Origin: Methylococcaceae bacterium
GTDB taxonomy: Bacteria; Pseudomonadota; Gammaproteobacteria; Methylococcales; Methylomonadaceae
Direction of reading: 5' to 3'
Length of the DNA stretch: 37,028 nucleotides
NCBI GenBank assembly: GCA_030626845.1
Contig: DAOUTG010000017.1
Span: 1-37,028, forward strand
In this document: piece by piece, positions 8,883 through 17,156 of the stretch
Layout: every line of letters starts with the position of its first letter
Numbering within the stretch: position 1 is the first letter of the stretch
Made by a program: the position numbers and the translations under genes
Notes under the pieces: generated by a model
What the model saw: only the letters and a program-made list of their open reading frames with translations
The model's database searches: none
What the model was told of the DNA's origin: nothing

Positions 8883-9341
8883 ATGACTATGGATATTAGA
8901 AAAATAAAAAAATTAATCGAACTTATTGAAGGTTCGGATATTTCAGAGATTGAAATTAGTGAGGGAGAAGGGTCTGTACGAATTAGTCGTAGTTCAGTTA
9001 CTGCCTCTGTTGGCGTAGCCTCTGTTAATATGGCAGCACCTATGGTTGCTACTAACATGCTGAATCCCGCAGAAACTATAAATGAAGCCGTTGAAGAAGT
9101 TCACCAAGGACACCTACTTAAATCGCCAATGGTTGGAACATTTTATAGAGCCTCATCACCAGGGACTGCAGCTTTTGTTGAGGTGGGTCAAGCAGTGAAT
9201 GAAGGTGAAACCTTGTGTATTATTGAGGCAATGAAAATTTTAAATCAAATTGAAGCCGATAAATCAGGCACAATTAAGAAAATATTGGTAGATAATGCAC
9301 AACCTGTCGAATATGACCAACCATTATTTGTGATTGAATAG
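8883..9341 (+). CDS. accB: Biotin carboxyl carrier protein of acetyl-CoA carboxylase
   Basis: AccB carries the biotin that moves CO2 from biotin carboxylase to the carboxyltransferase in fatty acid synthesis. The 152-residue protein opens with the family pattern [19 protein letters not shown] variable Ala/Val/Met-rich linker follows (about 38-75), then the biotinyl domain with [14 protein letters not shown], where Lys118 is the biotinylation site. The start could be the second ATG at 8889, which matches homologues better. accC begins nine bases downstream. Confidence 0.96.
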   Translation: MTMDIRKIKKLIELIEGSDISEIEISEGEGSVRISRSSVTASVGVASVNMAAPMVATNMLNPAETINEAVEEVHQGHLLKSPMVGTFYRASSPGTAAFVEVGQAVNEGETLCIIEAMKILNQIEADKSGTIKKILVDNAQPVEYDQPLFVIE

Positions 9342-9350
9342 GGAAGCATA

Positions 9351-10694
9351 ATGTTTGATAAAATTGTAATTGCCAATCGTGGCGAAATTGCACTACGGAT
9401 TTTACGTGCTTGTCGGGAATTAGGTATTAAAACGGTTGCCGTTCATTCGGATGTTGATCGAGATTTAAAGCACGTTCGTTTAGCAGATGAGGCGGTTTGT
9501 ATAGGGCCTGCAGCATCGGCAGATAGCTATTTGAATATCCCAGCTATCATTAGTGCAGCAGAAGTAACCGATGCCGAAGCGATTCATCCAGGTTATGGAT
9601 TTTTATCTGAAAATGCGGATTTTTCAGAAAAAGTAGCGCAAAGTGGTTTTACTTTTATAGGGCCTAATGCTGAAACTATTCGCATTATGGGCGATAAAAT
9701 TTCTGCAAAAAAAGCAATGAAAGCTGCGGGTGTTCCTTGTGTTCCTGGCAATGGGAGTCCATTAGGAAGTGATGCTAAAGAAAATTTAAGAATGGCGAAT
9801 GATATTGGCTATCCTATTATTATAAAAGCTTCAGGGGGGGGCGGGGGGCGTGGAATGCGTACCGTTCACACTGAGGCCGCTTTGTTAAATTCAATTAACT
9901 TGACTAAAGCAGAAGCGGCAACAGCATTTGGTAATGATACGGTGTATATGGAGAAGTTTTTAGAAGATCCACGCCATATTGAGTTTCAAATCTTAGCCGA
10001 TAGTCATGGAAATGTGATTCATTTAGGTGAACGTGACTGTTCCATGCAGCGAAGACATCAAAAAGTAATAGAAGAAGCGCCCGCGCCTGGAATTACTGAC
10101 GAAGAGCGTCAGCAGATGGGGAAACTTTGTACGGATGCTTGTAAAGATATAGGCTATTTGGGGGCTGGAACATTTGAGTTTCTTTATGAGAAAGGTGAAT
10201 TCTTTTTTATTGAGATGAATACGCGGGTTCAAGTTGAGCATCCTGTGACCGAAATGATTACAGGTTTTGATATTGTTAAAGAGCAACTTCGGATTGCGGC
10301 AGGTTTACCTTTATCAAAAACGCAAGATGAAATTACCTTTACAGGTCATGCGATTGAATGTCGTTTAAATGCAGAAGATCCTGATAATTTTATGCCTTGT
10401 CCCGGCGTTATCGACCAATTTCACATGCCTGGTGGACCTGGGATTCGTTGTGAAACGCATATCTATAATGGCTATAAAGTCCCCCCTTATTATGATTCTA
10501 TGATTGGTAAGTTAATTGCACATGGTGAAAATCGCGACAGTGCGATTGCACGAATGAAAACGGCATTAATGGAAATGATTATCGAAGGAATTAAAACTAA
10601 TATTCCATTACAAAGTCGATTAATGGCGGATAATGGGTTTGCCTTAGGGGCGCAGAATATTCATTATTTAGAAAAGAAACTAGGCATTAGTTAG
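9351..10694 (+). CDS. accC: Biotin carboxylase subunit of acetyl-CoA carboxylase
   Basis: AccC carboxylates the biotin of AccB using ATP and bicarbonate, the first committed step of fatty acid synthesis. The 447-residue protein shows the N-terminal biotin carboxylase domain ([20 protein letters not shown]), the ATP-grasp glycine loop in the run around 9827-9856 ([12 protein letters not shown]), the catalytic stretch [18 protein letters not shown], and the C-terminal domain with [13 protein letters not shown]. All are complete. It follows accB directly and is followed by about 95 bases without a clear terminator before prmA. Confidence 0.97.
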   Translation: MFDKIVIANRGEIALRILRACRELGIKTVAVHSDVDRDLKHVRLADEAVCIGPAASADSYLNIPAIISAAEVTDAEAIHPGYGFLSENADFSEKVAQSGFTFIGPNAETIRIMGDKISAKKAMKAAGVPCVPGNGSPLGSDAKENLRMANDIGYPIIIKASGGGGGRGMRTVHTEAALLNSINLTKAEAATAFGNDTVYMEKFLEDPRHIEFQILADSHGNVIHLGERDCSMQRRHQKVIEEAPAPGITDEERQQMGKLCTDACKDIGYLGAGTFEFLYEKGEFFFIEMNTRVQVEHPVTEMITGFDIVKEQLRIAAGLPLSKTQDEITFTGHAIECRLNAEDPDNFMPCPGVIDQFHMPGGPGIRCETHIYNGYKVPPYYDSMIGKLIAHGENRDSAIARMKTALMEMIIEGIKTNIPLQSRLMADNGFALGAQNIHYLEKKLGIS

Positions 10695-10788
10695 CTAAGT
10701 AGAAACAAAACAAATACCTATGATTCAATTTGCTTCGTAAAATAAATTAATACTTTTCATTTTCTATCTTTTATTTGATAACTTTAAT

Positions 10789-11667
10789 ATGACTTGGCAT
10801 CAACTTTCTATTACCACAGACGAAAATACCGCACCGCGAATCGCTGATTTTTTTAGTGAATTGGGGGCAGTTTCTGTCACCTATATGGATGCAAAAGATC
10901 AGCCTGTTTATGAACCTGAGATTGGTGAAACAAAAATATGGCAACAAACAACTATCATTGGCTTATATGAATTAGACATCACCCCTGATTTTATTAAAAA
11001 AGCCTTATTCTCCCAATTTGGAAATTCAAACTTAGAAAACTGGCAACAGATTTTACTTGAAGACCAAGTTTGGGAGCGAGCATGGATGGAACATTACCAA
11101 CCCATGAAATTTGCTGATAAACTTTGGGTTTGTCCAACAGGGCAAGAAAAAAATGAAGCGGATTGTGTGTGTTTGGTTTTAGACCCAGGGCTTGCTTTTG
11201 GCACAGGGACACATCCGACCACCGCGTTATGTTTAGAATGGCTCGCAAAACATGATTTAACCGATAAAACGATGATTGATTATGGATGTGGTTCAGGTAT
11301 TTTAGCGATTGCTGCTGTTTTATTAGGGGCAAAATGTGCTTATGCTATTGATATTGATCCTCAAGCATTAGTGGCGACTCAAGCAAATGCGATAAAAAAT
11401 AAGGTAAGTGATAAAGTTCATAACTACCTAGTTGAAGATTTTACGCCTGTCAGTGTGGATATAGTTGTCGCTAATATTTTAGCAAAACCGTTAATTAATT
11501 TATATCAGCCGATTAGTTCCTTAGTTAACAATAAAGGCGCGCTAGTTTTATCAGGTATTTTAAACGAACAAGCAGAGCAAGTAAGTTCTATTTATACATC
11601 GACATTTGATTTTAATCCCGCAGAAAATTTGCAAGATTGGTGTCGTTTAGATGCAATAAAACGGTAA
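10789..11667 (+). CDS. prmA: Ribosomal protein L11 methyltransferase
   Basis: PrmA trimethylates ribosomal protein L11. The 292-residue protein has the N-terminal L11-recognition domain, then the SAM-binding domain with LAFGTGTHPTT (135-145), motif I DYGCGSGILAIAA (from 164), the acidic AIDIDPQAL and the catalytic-region VANILAKPL. It follows accC, as in many gammaproteobacteria. Its stop lies five bases before the next start, so the downstream zinc-ribbon protein is probably co-transcribed. Confidence 0.95.
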   Translation: MTWHQLSITTDENTAPRIADFFSELGAVSVTYMDAKDQPVYEPEIGETKIWQQTTIIGLYELDITPDFIKKALFSQFGNSNLENWQQILLEDQVWERAWMEHYQPMKFADKLWVCPTGQEKNEADCVCLVLDPGLAFGTGTHPTTALCLEWLAKHDLTDKTMIDYGCGSGILAIAAVLLGAKCAYAIDIDPQALVATQANAIKNKVSDKVHNYLVEDFTPVSVDIVVANILAKPLINLYQPISSLVNNKGALVLSGILNEQAEQVSSIYTSTFDFNPAENLQDWCRLDAIKR

Positions 11668-11672
11668 GGATA

Positions 11673-12296
11673 ATGCTTACTCAATGCCTACAATGTAAAA
11701 AAACCTATAGTGCTGAAATTAATGTTCTATGCTATAGCCGCCAAGAAAGGCTTTGTCCTCATTGTGAAGAAATGCTGGGGAAATTAAAACATTTGGGTCG
11801 TGATTTTGTTGTTCTAAATCAACAAAATACTTATCGAAAACCAGGTATATTACGCTGGCGATTAGGGGTTGTTTTTTGTCTTTTATTGCTATTGGCGCAA
11901 ATGTATATTTTTGAAAAAGATAGATTGAGTCAAAAGCCTAGTAGCCGTCTTTGGCTAACAGAAATTTGTCAGCGTTTCAACTGCCATTTGCCCATTTATA
12001 AAAATCGTGATGATTTTGAAGTGATGTATGGTAATTTTCAGCAAACTAACGATCAATACTATATCTTCCAAGCTGTCATTAGTAATCAGGGTAAATTTAA
12101 ACAACGCTACCCTAATATTAAATTAAACTTACACTCTTTTTCAGGTGAAAGCTTTGCATCACGCATTTTTATTCCTGAAAATTATACAACATCAATACAA
12201 AAAGAATTTATCAATCCCTCAAAAACAGTTGAAATCAGCATGAAAATTGCTGTACCTAAACAAAAAGTGGGTGGGTATACATTTGAATTAATTTAA
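11673..12296 (+). CDS. DUF3426 membrane protein with N-terminal zinc ribbon
   Basis: A 207-residue protein in three parts. An N-terminal zinc-ribbon-like segment has CLQC and CPHC pairs with a third cysteine between them. A transmembrane helix lies at about residues 62-80 (LGVVFCLLLLLAQMYIF). A periplasmic DUF3426 domain includes LTEICQRFNCHLP and the ending KQKVGGYTFELI. The ATG at 11673 has TAAGGA just upstream and is preferred to an earlier ATG inside prmA. DUF3426 genes commonly follow prmA, but the dusB and fis genes that often come next are absent here. The function of the family is unknown. Confidence 0.8.
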   Translation: MLTQCLQCKKTYSAEINVLCYSRQERLCPHCEEMLGKLKHLGRDFVVLNQQNTYRKPGILRWRLGVVFCLLLLLAQMYIFEKDRLSQKPSSRLWLTEICQRFNCHLPIYKNRDDFEVMYGNFQQTNDQYYIFQAVISNQGKFKQRYPNIKLNLHSFSGESFASRIFIPENYTTSIQKEFINPSKTVEISMKIAVPKQKVGGYTFELI

Positions 12297-12344
12297 CATT
12301 TTTTGTGTTAAAATTTATCTTTGGTTTTTGATGTTCTTCTTATA

Positions 12345-12545
12345 ATGCTTAATTCTCTGTTAGACATTCGCCCAACAACAGGCGCTGAAAAAAGAATCTG
12401 TGCGCTTTGTCATCAATCTGTCGATATAAAAGGGTTTGTTCTTTTGAGAAACTCTCAGACAAAACATTTTTGTTGTGAAGGCTGTTTAAGTATTTATAAG
12501 CTTTTTCACAAAAATATCTCTCGTCCCAACTCATCAATTATTTAA
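12345..12545 (+). CDS. Small cysteine-rich putative metal-binding protein
   Basis: A 66-residue soluble protein with cysteines arranged as RICALCHQ, then about 24 residues, then HFCCEGCLSIYKLFHK. This resembles the N-terminal metal-binding domain of heavy-metal P-type ATPases of the CcoI/FixI kind, but stands alone without the ATPase. The ATG at 12345 is preferred to a TTG at 12321; neither has a strong ribosome-binding site. It lies 9 bases before another cysteine-rich gene. Metal binding is inferred from the cysteine spacing, and the partner protein is unknown. Confidence 0.6.
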   Translation: MLNSLLDIRPTTGAEKRICALCHQSVDIKGFVLLRNSQTKHFCCEGCLSIYKLFHKNISRPNSSII

Positions 12546-12554
12546 GAGGTCTTT

Positions 12555-13088
12555 ATGAAAGCCTGCGAATCTTGCTCTCAACGTGTTGAAATAGGTAAAA
12601 ACCATAGAAATAAAAATGTTTTTATTCGTGCTATTGCTACGCCGTTGGTTTATTTGCCCTTACTAATGGTACCTTTTGTTATCTTTAGTGCCTATACCTG
12701 CTATTTTCATTTGCGTTTAAGCGGTGGAAAAAACATAAAAAAATGGGCTGATTTCATTCCAGATAGAGCATCACATCGTTATGAACTTAAATCTCAAGTA
12801 ACCATGAATCCTAGTTTTAAATTGAGTGCGGCTCAATCAAAACTTTACTGGATTTTTAACTGTACTTGGTATTGTCCTTTGAGTGTTGCTTTATTTGAAT
12901 GGCACGCTTATTTGGTTAAAGTGATTGAGAATTGGTGGTGTCCTTTTACGCATGATCGTAAAAATGAACATTATCAAGATGCGGCTATTGATCAATCTTT
13001 TTGGCATATTTACCCTGAAGAGGCAAAAAAACTAGATGAAGATGATTTGAAAAATCCCATTTGGAATGATGCTGAAGATAATAAATAA
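12555..13088 (+). CDS. Unrecognised Trp/Cys-rich membrane protein
   Basis: I do not recognise this 177-residue protein. It opens with a CESC pair (residues 4-7) and has one clear membrane segment at about 29-51 (LVYLPLLMVPFVIFSAYTCY). A second aromatic, cysteine-rich stretch at 99-131 includes NCTWYCPLS and ENWWCPF. The C-terminus is acidic and looks soluble. AAGAGG precedes the ATG. It follows the small metal-binding-like protein by 9 bases and precedes a lipoprotein by 35, so the three may form one unit. A metal or redox role is a guess based on cysteine content. Confidence 0.6.
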   Translation: MKACESCSQRVEIGKNHRNKNVFIRAIATPLVYLPLLMVPFVIFSAYTCYFHLRLSGGKNIKKWADFIPDRASHRYELKSQVTMNPSFKLSAAQSKLYWIFNCTWYCPLSVALFEWHAYLVKVIENWWCPFTHDRKNEHYQDAAIDQSFWHIYPEEAKKLDEDDLKNPIWNDAEDNK

Positions 13089-13123
13089 TAACCTTAATGT
13101 TTAAATTGTCTTAGATAAAAATT

Positions 13124-13543
13124 ATGATAAATAAAGAACTGAAAGTAATCCTATTAAGCCTTACTATTTGTATGGCTTTAACAGCGTGTTCTGATGAACC
13201 TTCTGTTAAAGATGCAGAGAGTGTATTTGAACACCCAAAAGAACCTGTTACAAGTTTAGAAAAACATAAATTTGAACTTGAGTTTACTGATGATTGTGTT
13301 GCACGAGAATTAAAAAATTCTGTTAATAAATCATCTGATGAACCTCGTATTGAAAAAGCATGTACTTGTATTGCTGAATTTATGATGAAAGATTTAACAG
13401 CCGTTGAAGCAGAAAAAGTTTTAGAAGATGATAGTGATACACAATCATTAAGAATCCGTTTTGATAATGCCGCTTATAATTGCTTACAAGAGGATCAACC
13501 ACGACAAGCACCCAAATTATTTGGTAAACCTAAGGCTTCTTAA
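13124..13543 (+). CDS. Predicted lipoprotein of unknown function
   Basis: A 139-residue protein with a lipoprotein signal peptide. The start MINKELKVILLSLTICMALTAC carries a lipobox LTAC, with Cys22 as the lipidated residue. The mature part is acidic and helical with four cysteines (DDCVAREL, KACTCIAEF, YNCLQ), which could form two disulfides or bind a cofactor. I recognise no family. It is the third gene of a small cluster and is followed by a good terminator at 13554. The next residue is serine (CSDEP), so the usual Asp+2 inner-membrane retention signal is absent and outer-membrane sorting is possible. Confidence 0.65.
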   Translation: MINKELKVILLSLTICMALTACSDEPSVKDAESVFEHPKEPVTSLEKHKFELEFTDDCVARELKNSVNKSSDEPRIEKACTCIAEFMMKDLTAVEAEKVLEDDSDTQSLRIRFDNAAYNCLQEDQPRQAPKLFGKPKAS

Positions 13544-13553
13544 AACAAAATAT

Positions 13554-13593
13554 ATAGATGTAGATTGAAAATTTTATCTACATCTATTTGATT
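13554..13593 (+). terminator. Intrinsic terminator after the lipoprotein gene
   Basis: A perfect 12-bp stem (ATAGATGTAGAT at 13554-13565, ATCTACATCTAT at 13576-13587) with a 10-base loop is followed by TTGATTAATTTTA. It starts 11 bases after the lipoprotein stop codon. Confidence 0.7.
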
Positions 13594-13689
13594 AATTTTA
13601 TAACTACCATTATCTTTATAAAACTGCTACTAAAAATAGGCATTAATCCATTCTGATAGGTGCTTATTTATTCACATCGTCATCAATTT

Positions 13690-13857
13690 AGCCCAGCTAC
13701 TTGAAAGGTAGTGGGGTCTAATAAATCTCTTATGTACATTTTGCGGTGGGCTGTAACGTGTCCTCACTGTAATTTTTAAGTTAATCACTACATTTAAATC
13801 ACAGTCTATTTCTAGGCTACGAACACGCCTTGAATTTATATCCCTCTTGATTCGCAC
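13690..13857 (-). pseudogene. Remnant resembling the C-terminus of an IS200/IS605-type TnpB
   Basis: On the minus strand the conceptual peptide contains EIDCDLNVVINLK. It matches the shape of the TnpB RuvC-III motif D-R-D-x-N-A-A-x-N-L. A one-base frame change just after it restores LKNYS, the usual continuation. Downstream on that strand, a hairpin at 13693-13714 (CCA-CTAC stem with one bulge, 7-base loop) is where an IS605-type right-end hairpin would lie. No TnpA, no N-terminal part and no zinc-finger cysteine pairs are left. The match is short and judged by eye. Confidence 0.35.
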
Positions 13858-14168
13858 GCCTTAATTATATCTTATCTATGCTATTATTTATACTTTCAAC
13901 ATAACCCTGCCAAGTATATACTTTAGGTATGTTAGGTAAAATATATAAAGTATAATTAAATGGCTAAATTAAAAACAAATATGCTAATGGAGGTTTTCAT
14001 TGATTCGGACTTGCAACGTGAAAAAAATCGCCAAAACTTACCAAATAATATTATTATTTGAGTCCATTTACAAATTTTAGACTAGTTACTGATAGAATTA
14101 TTAGAAAAAATTGATTAAATAATGACTTTAAACTAATTAATAAATAAATTTTAAATAACTGTTAATTA

Positions 14169-14345
14169 CTCCAAAAAATTGCTCGAGAACAAACAGAAAA
14201 ACCTAGTTTAGTATTGCGTGCAAAGATTATTTTAATAGCTGATAAAGCAAGTAATCTGTAGGTAGCTTGCAGAATATGGATATAAACCCTAGCTATTAAA
14301 CGTAACATCTATCTTTATGCGATAAAAATCGACATAGACTATCAG
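14169..14345 (+). pseudogene. Remnant of an IS630-family transposase N-terminus
   Basis: The plus-strand frame from 14169 reads LQKIAREQTEKPSLVLRAK followed by IILIADKASNL and then a stop. It matches the helix-turn-helix start of IS630-type transposases (pattern R-A-x-I-I-L-x-A-x-x-x-S-N). After the stop the match continues as VACR and, with a frame change, EYGYKP. No DDE catalytic region remains before the acetyltransferase gene. The element is therefore a dead fragment. Confidence 0.55.
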
Positions 14346-14391
14346 AAAACGCTAAAATAACCTTTTTTACTTTAGATCTACTGGAGTTTCA

Positions 14392-17073
14392 ATGGGCCCC
14401 CATTATTTAAGTCCTTTTTTTACCCCCAAAGCTGTTGCCATTGTTGGTGCTTCAGAGCGTCCTGAAAGTGTTGGCTACCGCTTATTATTAAATATGCAGG
14501 AAGCAGGGTTTAAAGGGGAGTTATATCCTGTTAATCACAAACGCGATCAACTTTTAGGTTTAAAAGCTTACCCTGACTTAGAATCTGTTCCTGAATTACT
14601 TGATTTAGTCGTTATTGCAACCCCTGCCGTTACTGTTCCTTCTATCATTAAACAGTGTGCGACCAAAGGCGTTAATTCGGTTATTATTATTAGTGCAGGC
14701 TTTGGTGAACTTGGGACTGAGGGAAAACGTTTACAACAAGAAATCTTAGATATTGCTCATCGTTACAATATTCGTATTATCGGGCCTAATTGTTTAGGTC
14801 TCGCCCGCCCTAGTGCTTTTTTAAACGCCACTTTCGGTGAGGGTATCATCGCCGATGGACATCTTGCTTTATTGTCTCAATCAGGGGCTGTTTGTACCGC
14901 AATTTTAGATTGGGCAAAATCCCAGGAAATAGGCTTTTCAACCGTTGTTTCTATGGGCGGTGCGGCTGATATTGATTTTGGTGAAGTGCTAGATTATTTA
15001 GCAACCGATAGTAAAACCACAGGAATTTTAATGTACGTTGAGGGGATTCGTGATGCCCGACGTTTTTTAAGCGGATTGAAAGCTGCGGCACGTTTGAAAC
15101 CTGTGATCTTAATTAAATCAGGACGACATGAGGCAGGTTGTAAAGCTGCCATGTCTCATACAGGAGCAATGGTTGGCGGCGATGATGTTTTTGATGCTGC
15201 GATTGAACGTGCGGGGGTTGTAAGAGCCTACACGATTACCCAATTATTTTCAGCCGCACGAGTGCTTGCAAATAATTATGTCCTAAAAAGTAATAAACTA
15301 GCCATTATCACTAATGCAGGAGGGCCTGGGGTAATGAGTACTGATCGTGCTGAAGATGTTGGCATTACAATGGCGCAATTAAGCTCGACAAGTATTGAAG
15401 CTTTAAATCAAGTATTACCCGTTCACTGGTCTCATGCAAACCCTGTTGATATTTTAGGTGATGCCACTTCAGAACGTTATCAACAGGCATTAGAAATTTG
15501 CTTAAAGGATGAAAATATTGATGGCGTATTAAATATTTTAACTCCACAAGCGATGACTGAGCCGACAGAAGTCGCACAGTATTTAATTAAAGCGGCGAAA
15601 AAAACTAACAAACCTGTATTAGCTTCCTGGGCAGGGGGGGAAAAAGTACAAGCAGGGCGTGATTTATTTGCTAATAGTCGCGTAGCACATTTTAATACCC
15701 CAGAAGTTGCAGTAGACGCATTTTCTTTTTTAGCTAAATACCGCCATAATCAAATTCTACTTAAACAAATTCCATCACCTTCGGCTGAATTAATTGCCCC
15801 TGATATTAATGGCGCACGTCTAATTATTCAGCGTATTTTATCAGAAGGACGGCAAGTTTTAACTACGCAAGAATCCAAAGCTATTTTAACGGCTTTTCAT
15901 ATTCCCGTAACTCAAACAATTAAAGTTTATAATGCCAAAGATGCCATGATTACGGCTGAAACCTTAGGGTTTCCTGTGGTTTTAAAAATAGATATGCCTG
16001 AATTTAGTCACAAATCAGATATAGGCGGGGTGCGTTTAAATATTAATAGTGTACAAGATGTATCCTATAATTTTACTGAAATGGAAGCCAAAATTAAACA
16101 AGCGCATCCTGAGATTGAAATTGTGGTGATTACCGTTGAACCTATGTATTGTTCACAAAATGGACGAGAACTAATGATAGGTGTAGTTCGAGACCCTGTT
16201 TTTGGCCCTGCGATTAGTTTTGGTTTGGGGGGAACAATGGTTGAAATTTTGCAGGACAAATCAGTTGCTTTACCGCCATTAAATGCTTATATGGTTGAGC
16301 AAATGATTGCAAAAACTAAAGCGGCAAGCTATCTTTCTAAATTTCGCCAACTTCCCCCAATTAATCAACAAGCCTTAGTGAATGTATTGTTGAATGTTTC
16401 TATTATGATTAGCGAATTACCTGAAATTTTGGAGTTAGACATTAATCCATTGATTGCAGATGAAAATGGCGTTATGGCGGTGGATGCACGGATTAAAGCA
16501 GAAGTCACTCATCAATTAATGCCATATTCACATATGGCAATTCATCCCTATCCTTCTGAATTAACACGTCATTGTCAATTACCGAATGGCGTGGATATTA
16601 CCATTCGCCCAATTCGCCCAGAAGATGCGAATATGGAAAAAGATTTTGTTCACAGCCTGTCTGAACGCAGTAAATATTTGCGTTTCATGCAATCATTGCA
16701 GGAATTAACCCCTGAAATGATTGTTCGCTTTACTCAAATTGATTATGATCGTGAAATGGCTTTTGTCGCGGTTACTGAACATGAAAATATGCCAACAGAA
16801 TTAGGGGTTGGACGTTATATTATGAACCCTGATGGACATAGTGTTGAGTTTGCCTTAGTGGTTGCTGATAGTTGTCAAGGGTTGGGGATTGGTGCAAAAA
16901 TCATGACAACGTTGATGAAAGCTGCTAAATATAAAGGGATTTCATTTTTTGAAGGCGAAGTATTAACAGTTAATAAACCCATGCTATCATTGGTTAAAAA
17001 ACTAGGATTTACGATAGAACCGATTGCAGGAGATAACGAAGTCGTTCGGGTGATAAAAGATTTAAGATTATAA
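14392..17073 (+). CDS. Pat-type protein lysine acetyltransferase with acyl-CoA synthetase half
   Basis: An 893-residue fusion with four parts in order: a CoA-binding domain (VAIVGASERPESVGYRLL, from residue 15), a succinyl-CoA ligase-like region with SHTGAMVGG (His256), an ATP-grasp domain (about 485-710), and a C-terminal GNAT acetyltransferase (about 735-893, with GLGIGAKIMTTLM as the acetyl-CoA loop). This is the architecture of PatZ/Pka, which acetylates and inactivates acetyl-CoA synthetase. It is transcribed alone and convergent with the RND gene. Family members such as Salmonella Pat are described as lacking ligase activity; whether this protein ligates acyl-CoA cannot be decided here. 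Confidence 0.9.
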   Translation: MGPHYLSPFFTPKAVAIVGASERPESVGYRLLLNMQEAGFKGELYPVNHKRDQLLGLKAYPDLESVPELLDLVVIATPAVTVPSIIKQCATKGVNSVIIISAGFGELGTEGKRLQQEILDIAHRYNIRIIGPNCLGLARPSAFLNATFGEGIIADGHLALLSQSGAVCTAILDWAKSQEIGFSTVVSMGGAADIDFGEVLDYLATDSKTTGILMYVEGIRDARRFLSGLKAAARLKPVILIKSGRHEAGCKAAMSHTGAMVGGDDVFDAAIERAGVVRAYTITQLFSAARVLANNYVLKSNKLAIITNAGGPGVMSTDRAEDVGITMAQLSSTSIEALNQVLPVHWSHANPVDILGDATSERYQQALEICLKDENIDGVLNILTPQAMTEPTEVAQYLIKAAKKTNKPVLASWAGGEKVQAGRDLFANSRVAHFNTPEVAVDAFSFLAKYRHNQILLKQIPSPSAELIAPDINGARLIIQRILSEGRQVLTTQESKAILTAFHIPVTQTIKVYNAKDAMITAETLGFPVVLKIDMPEFSHKSDIGGVRLNINSVQDVSYNFTEMEAKIKQAHPEIEIVVITVEPMYCSQNGRELMIGVVRDPVFGPAISFGLGGTMVEILQDKSVALPPLNAYMVEQMIAKTKAASYLSKFRQLPPINQQALVNVLLNVSIMISELPEILELDINPLIADENGVMAVDARIKAEVTHQLMPYSHMAIHPYPSELTRHCQLPNGVDITIRPIRPEDANMEKDFVHSLSERSKYLRFMQSLQELTPEMIVRFTQIDYDREMAFVAVTEHENMPTELGVGRYIMNPDGHSVEFALVVADSCQGLGIGAKIMTTLMKAAKYKGISFFEGEVLTVNKPMLSLVKKLGFTIEPIAGDNEVVRVIKDLRL

Positions 17074-17106
17074 AACTAGTTTATTTATCGGTAGTAAAAT
17101 TAAAGC

Positions 17107-17148
17107 ATAACCCAACATTGGCAAAAATATAAGCGTTAGTTGGGTTAT
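17107..17148. terminator. Bidirectional terminator between convergent genes
   Basis: A perfect 10-bp inverted repeat (ATAACCCAAC at 17107-17116, GTTGGGTTAT at 17139-17148) sits between the stop of the acetyltransferase gene on the plus strand and that of the RND gene on the minus strand. An AT-rich tail follows on both sides. Confidence 0.65.
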
Positions 17149-17156
17149 CCTTATCT

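Larger units (their letters stand above)
13594..14391. other. Gene-poor stretch with decayed mobile-element fragments
   Basis: About 800 bases hold no intact gene. They contain a TnpB-like fragment on the minus strand (about 13690-13857), a 9-bp inverted repeat (13917-13925 with 13946-13954), a 33-codon open stretch at 13960-14061 with no recognised match, and an IS630-like fragment on the plus strand (14169-14345). Composition is more AT-rich and frames are more broken than in the genes on either side. The last 50 bases probably hold the promoter of the acetyltransferase gene, whose ATG at 14392 follows CTGGAG. Confidence 0.55.

Noticed and set aside
13960-14061. 33-codon ORF starting MAKLKTNMLMEVF
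   Set aside because: No ribosome-binding site, no recognised match, and it lies among decayed mobile-element fragments.
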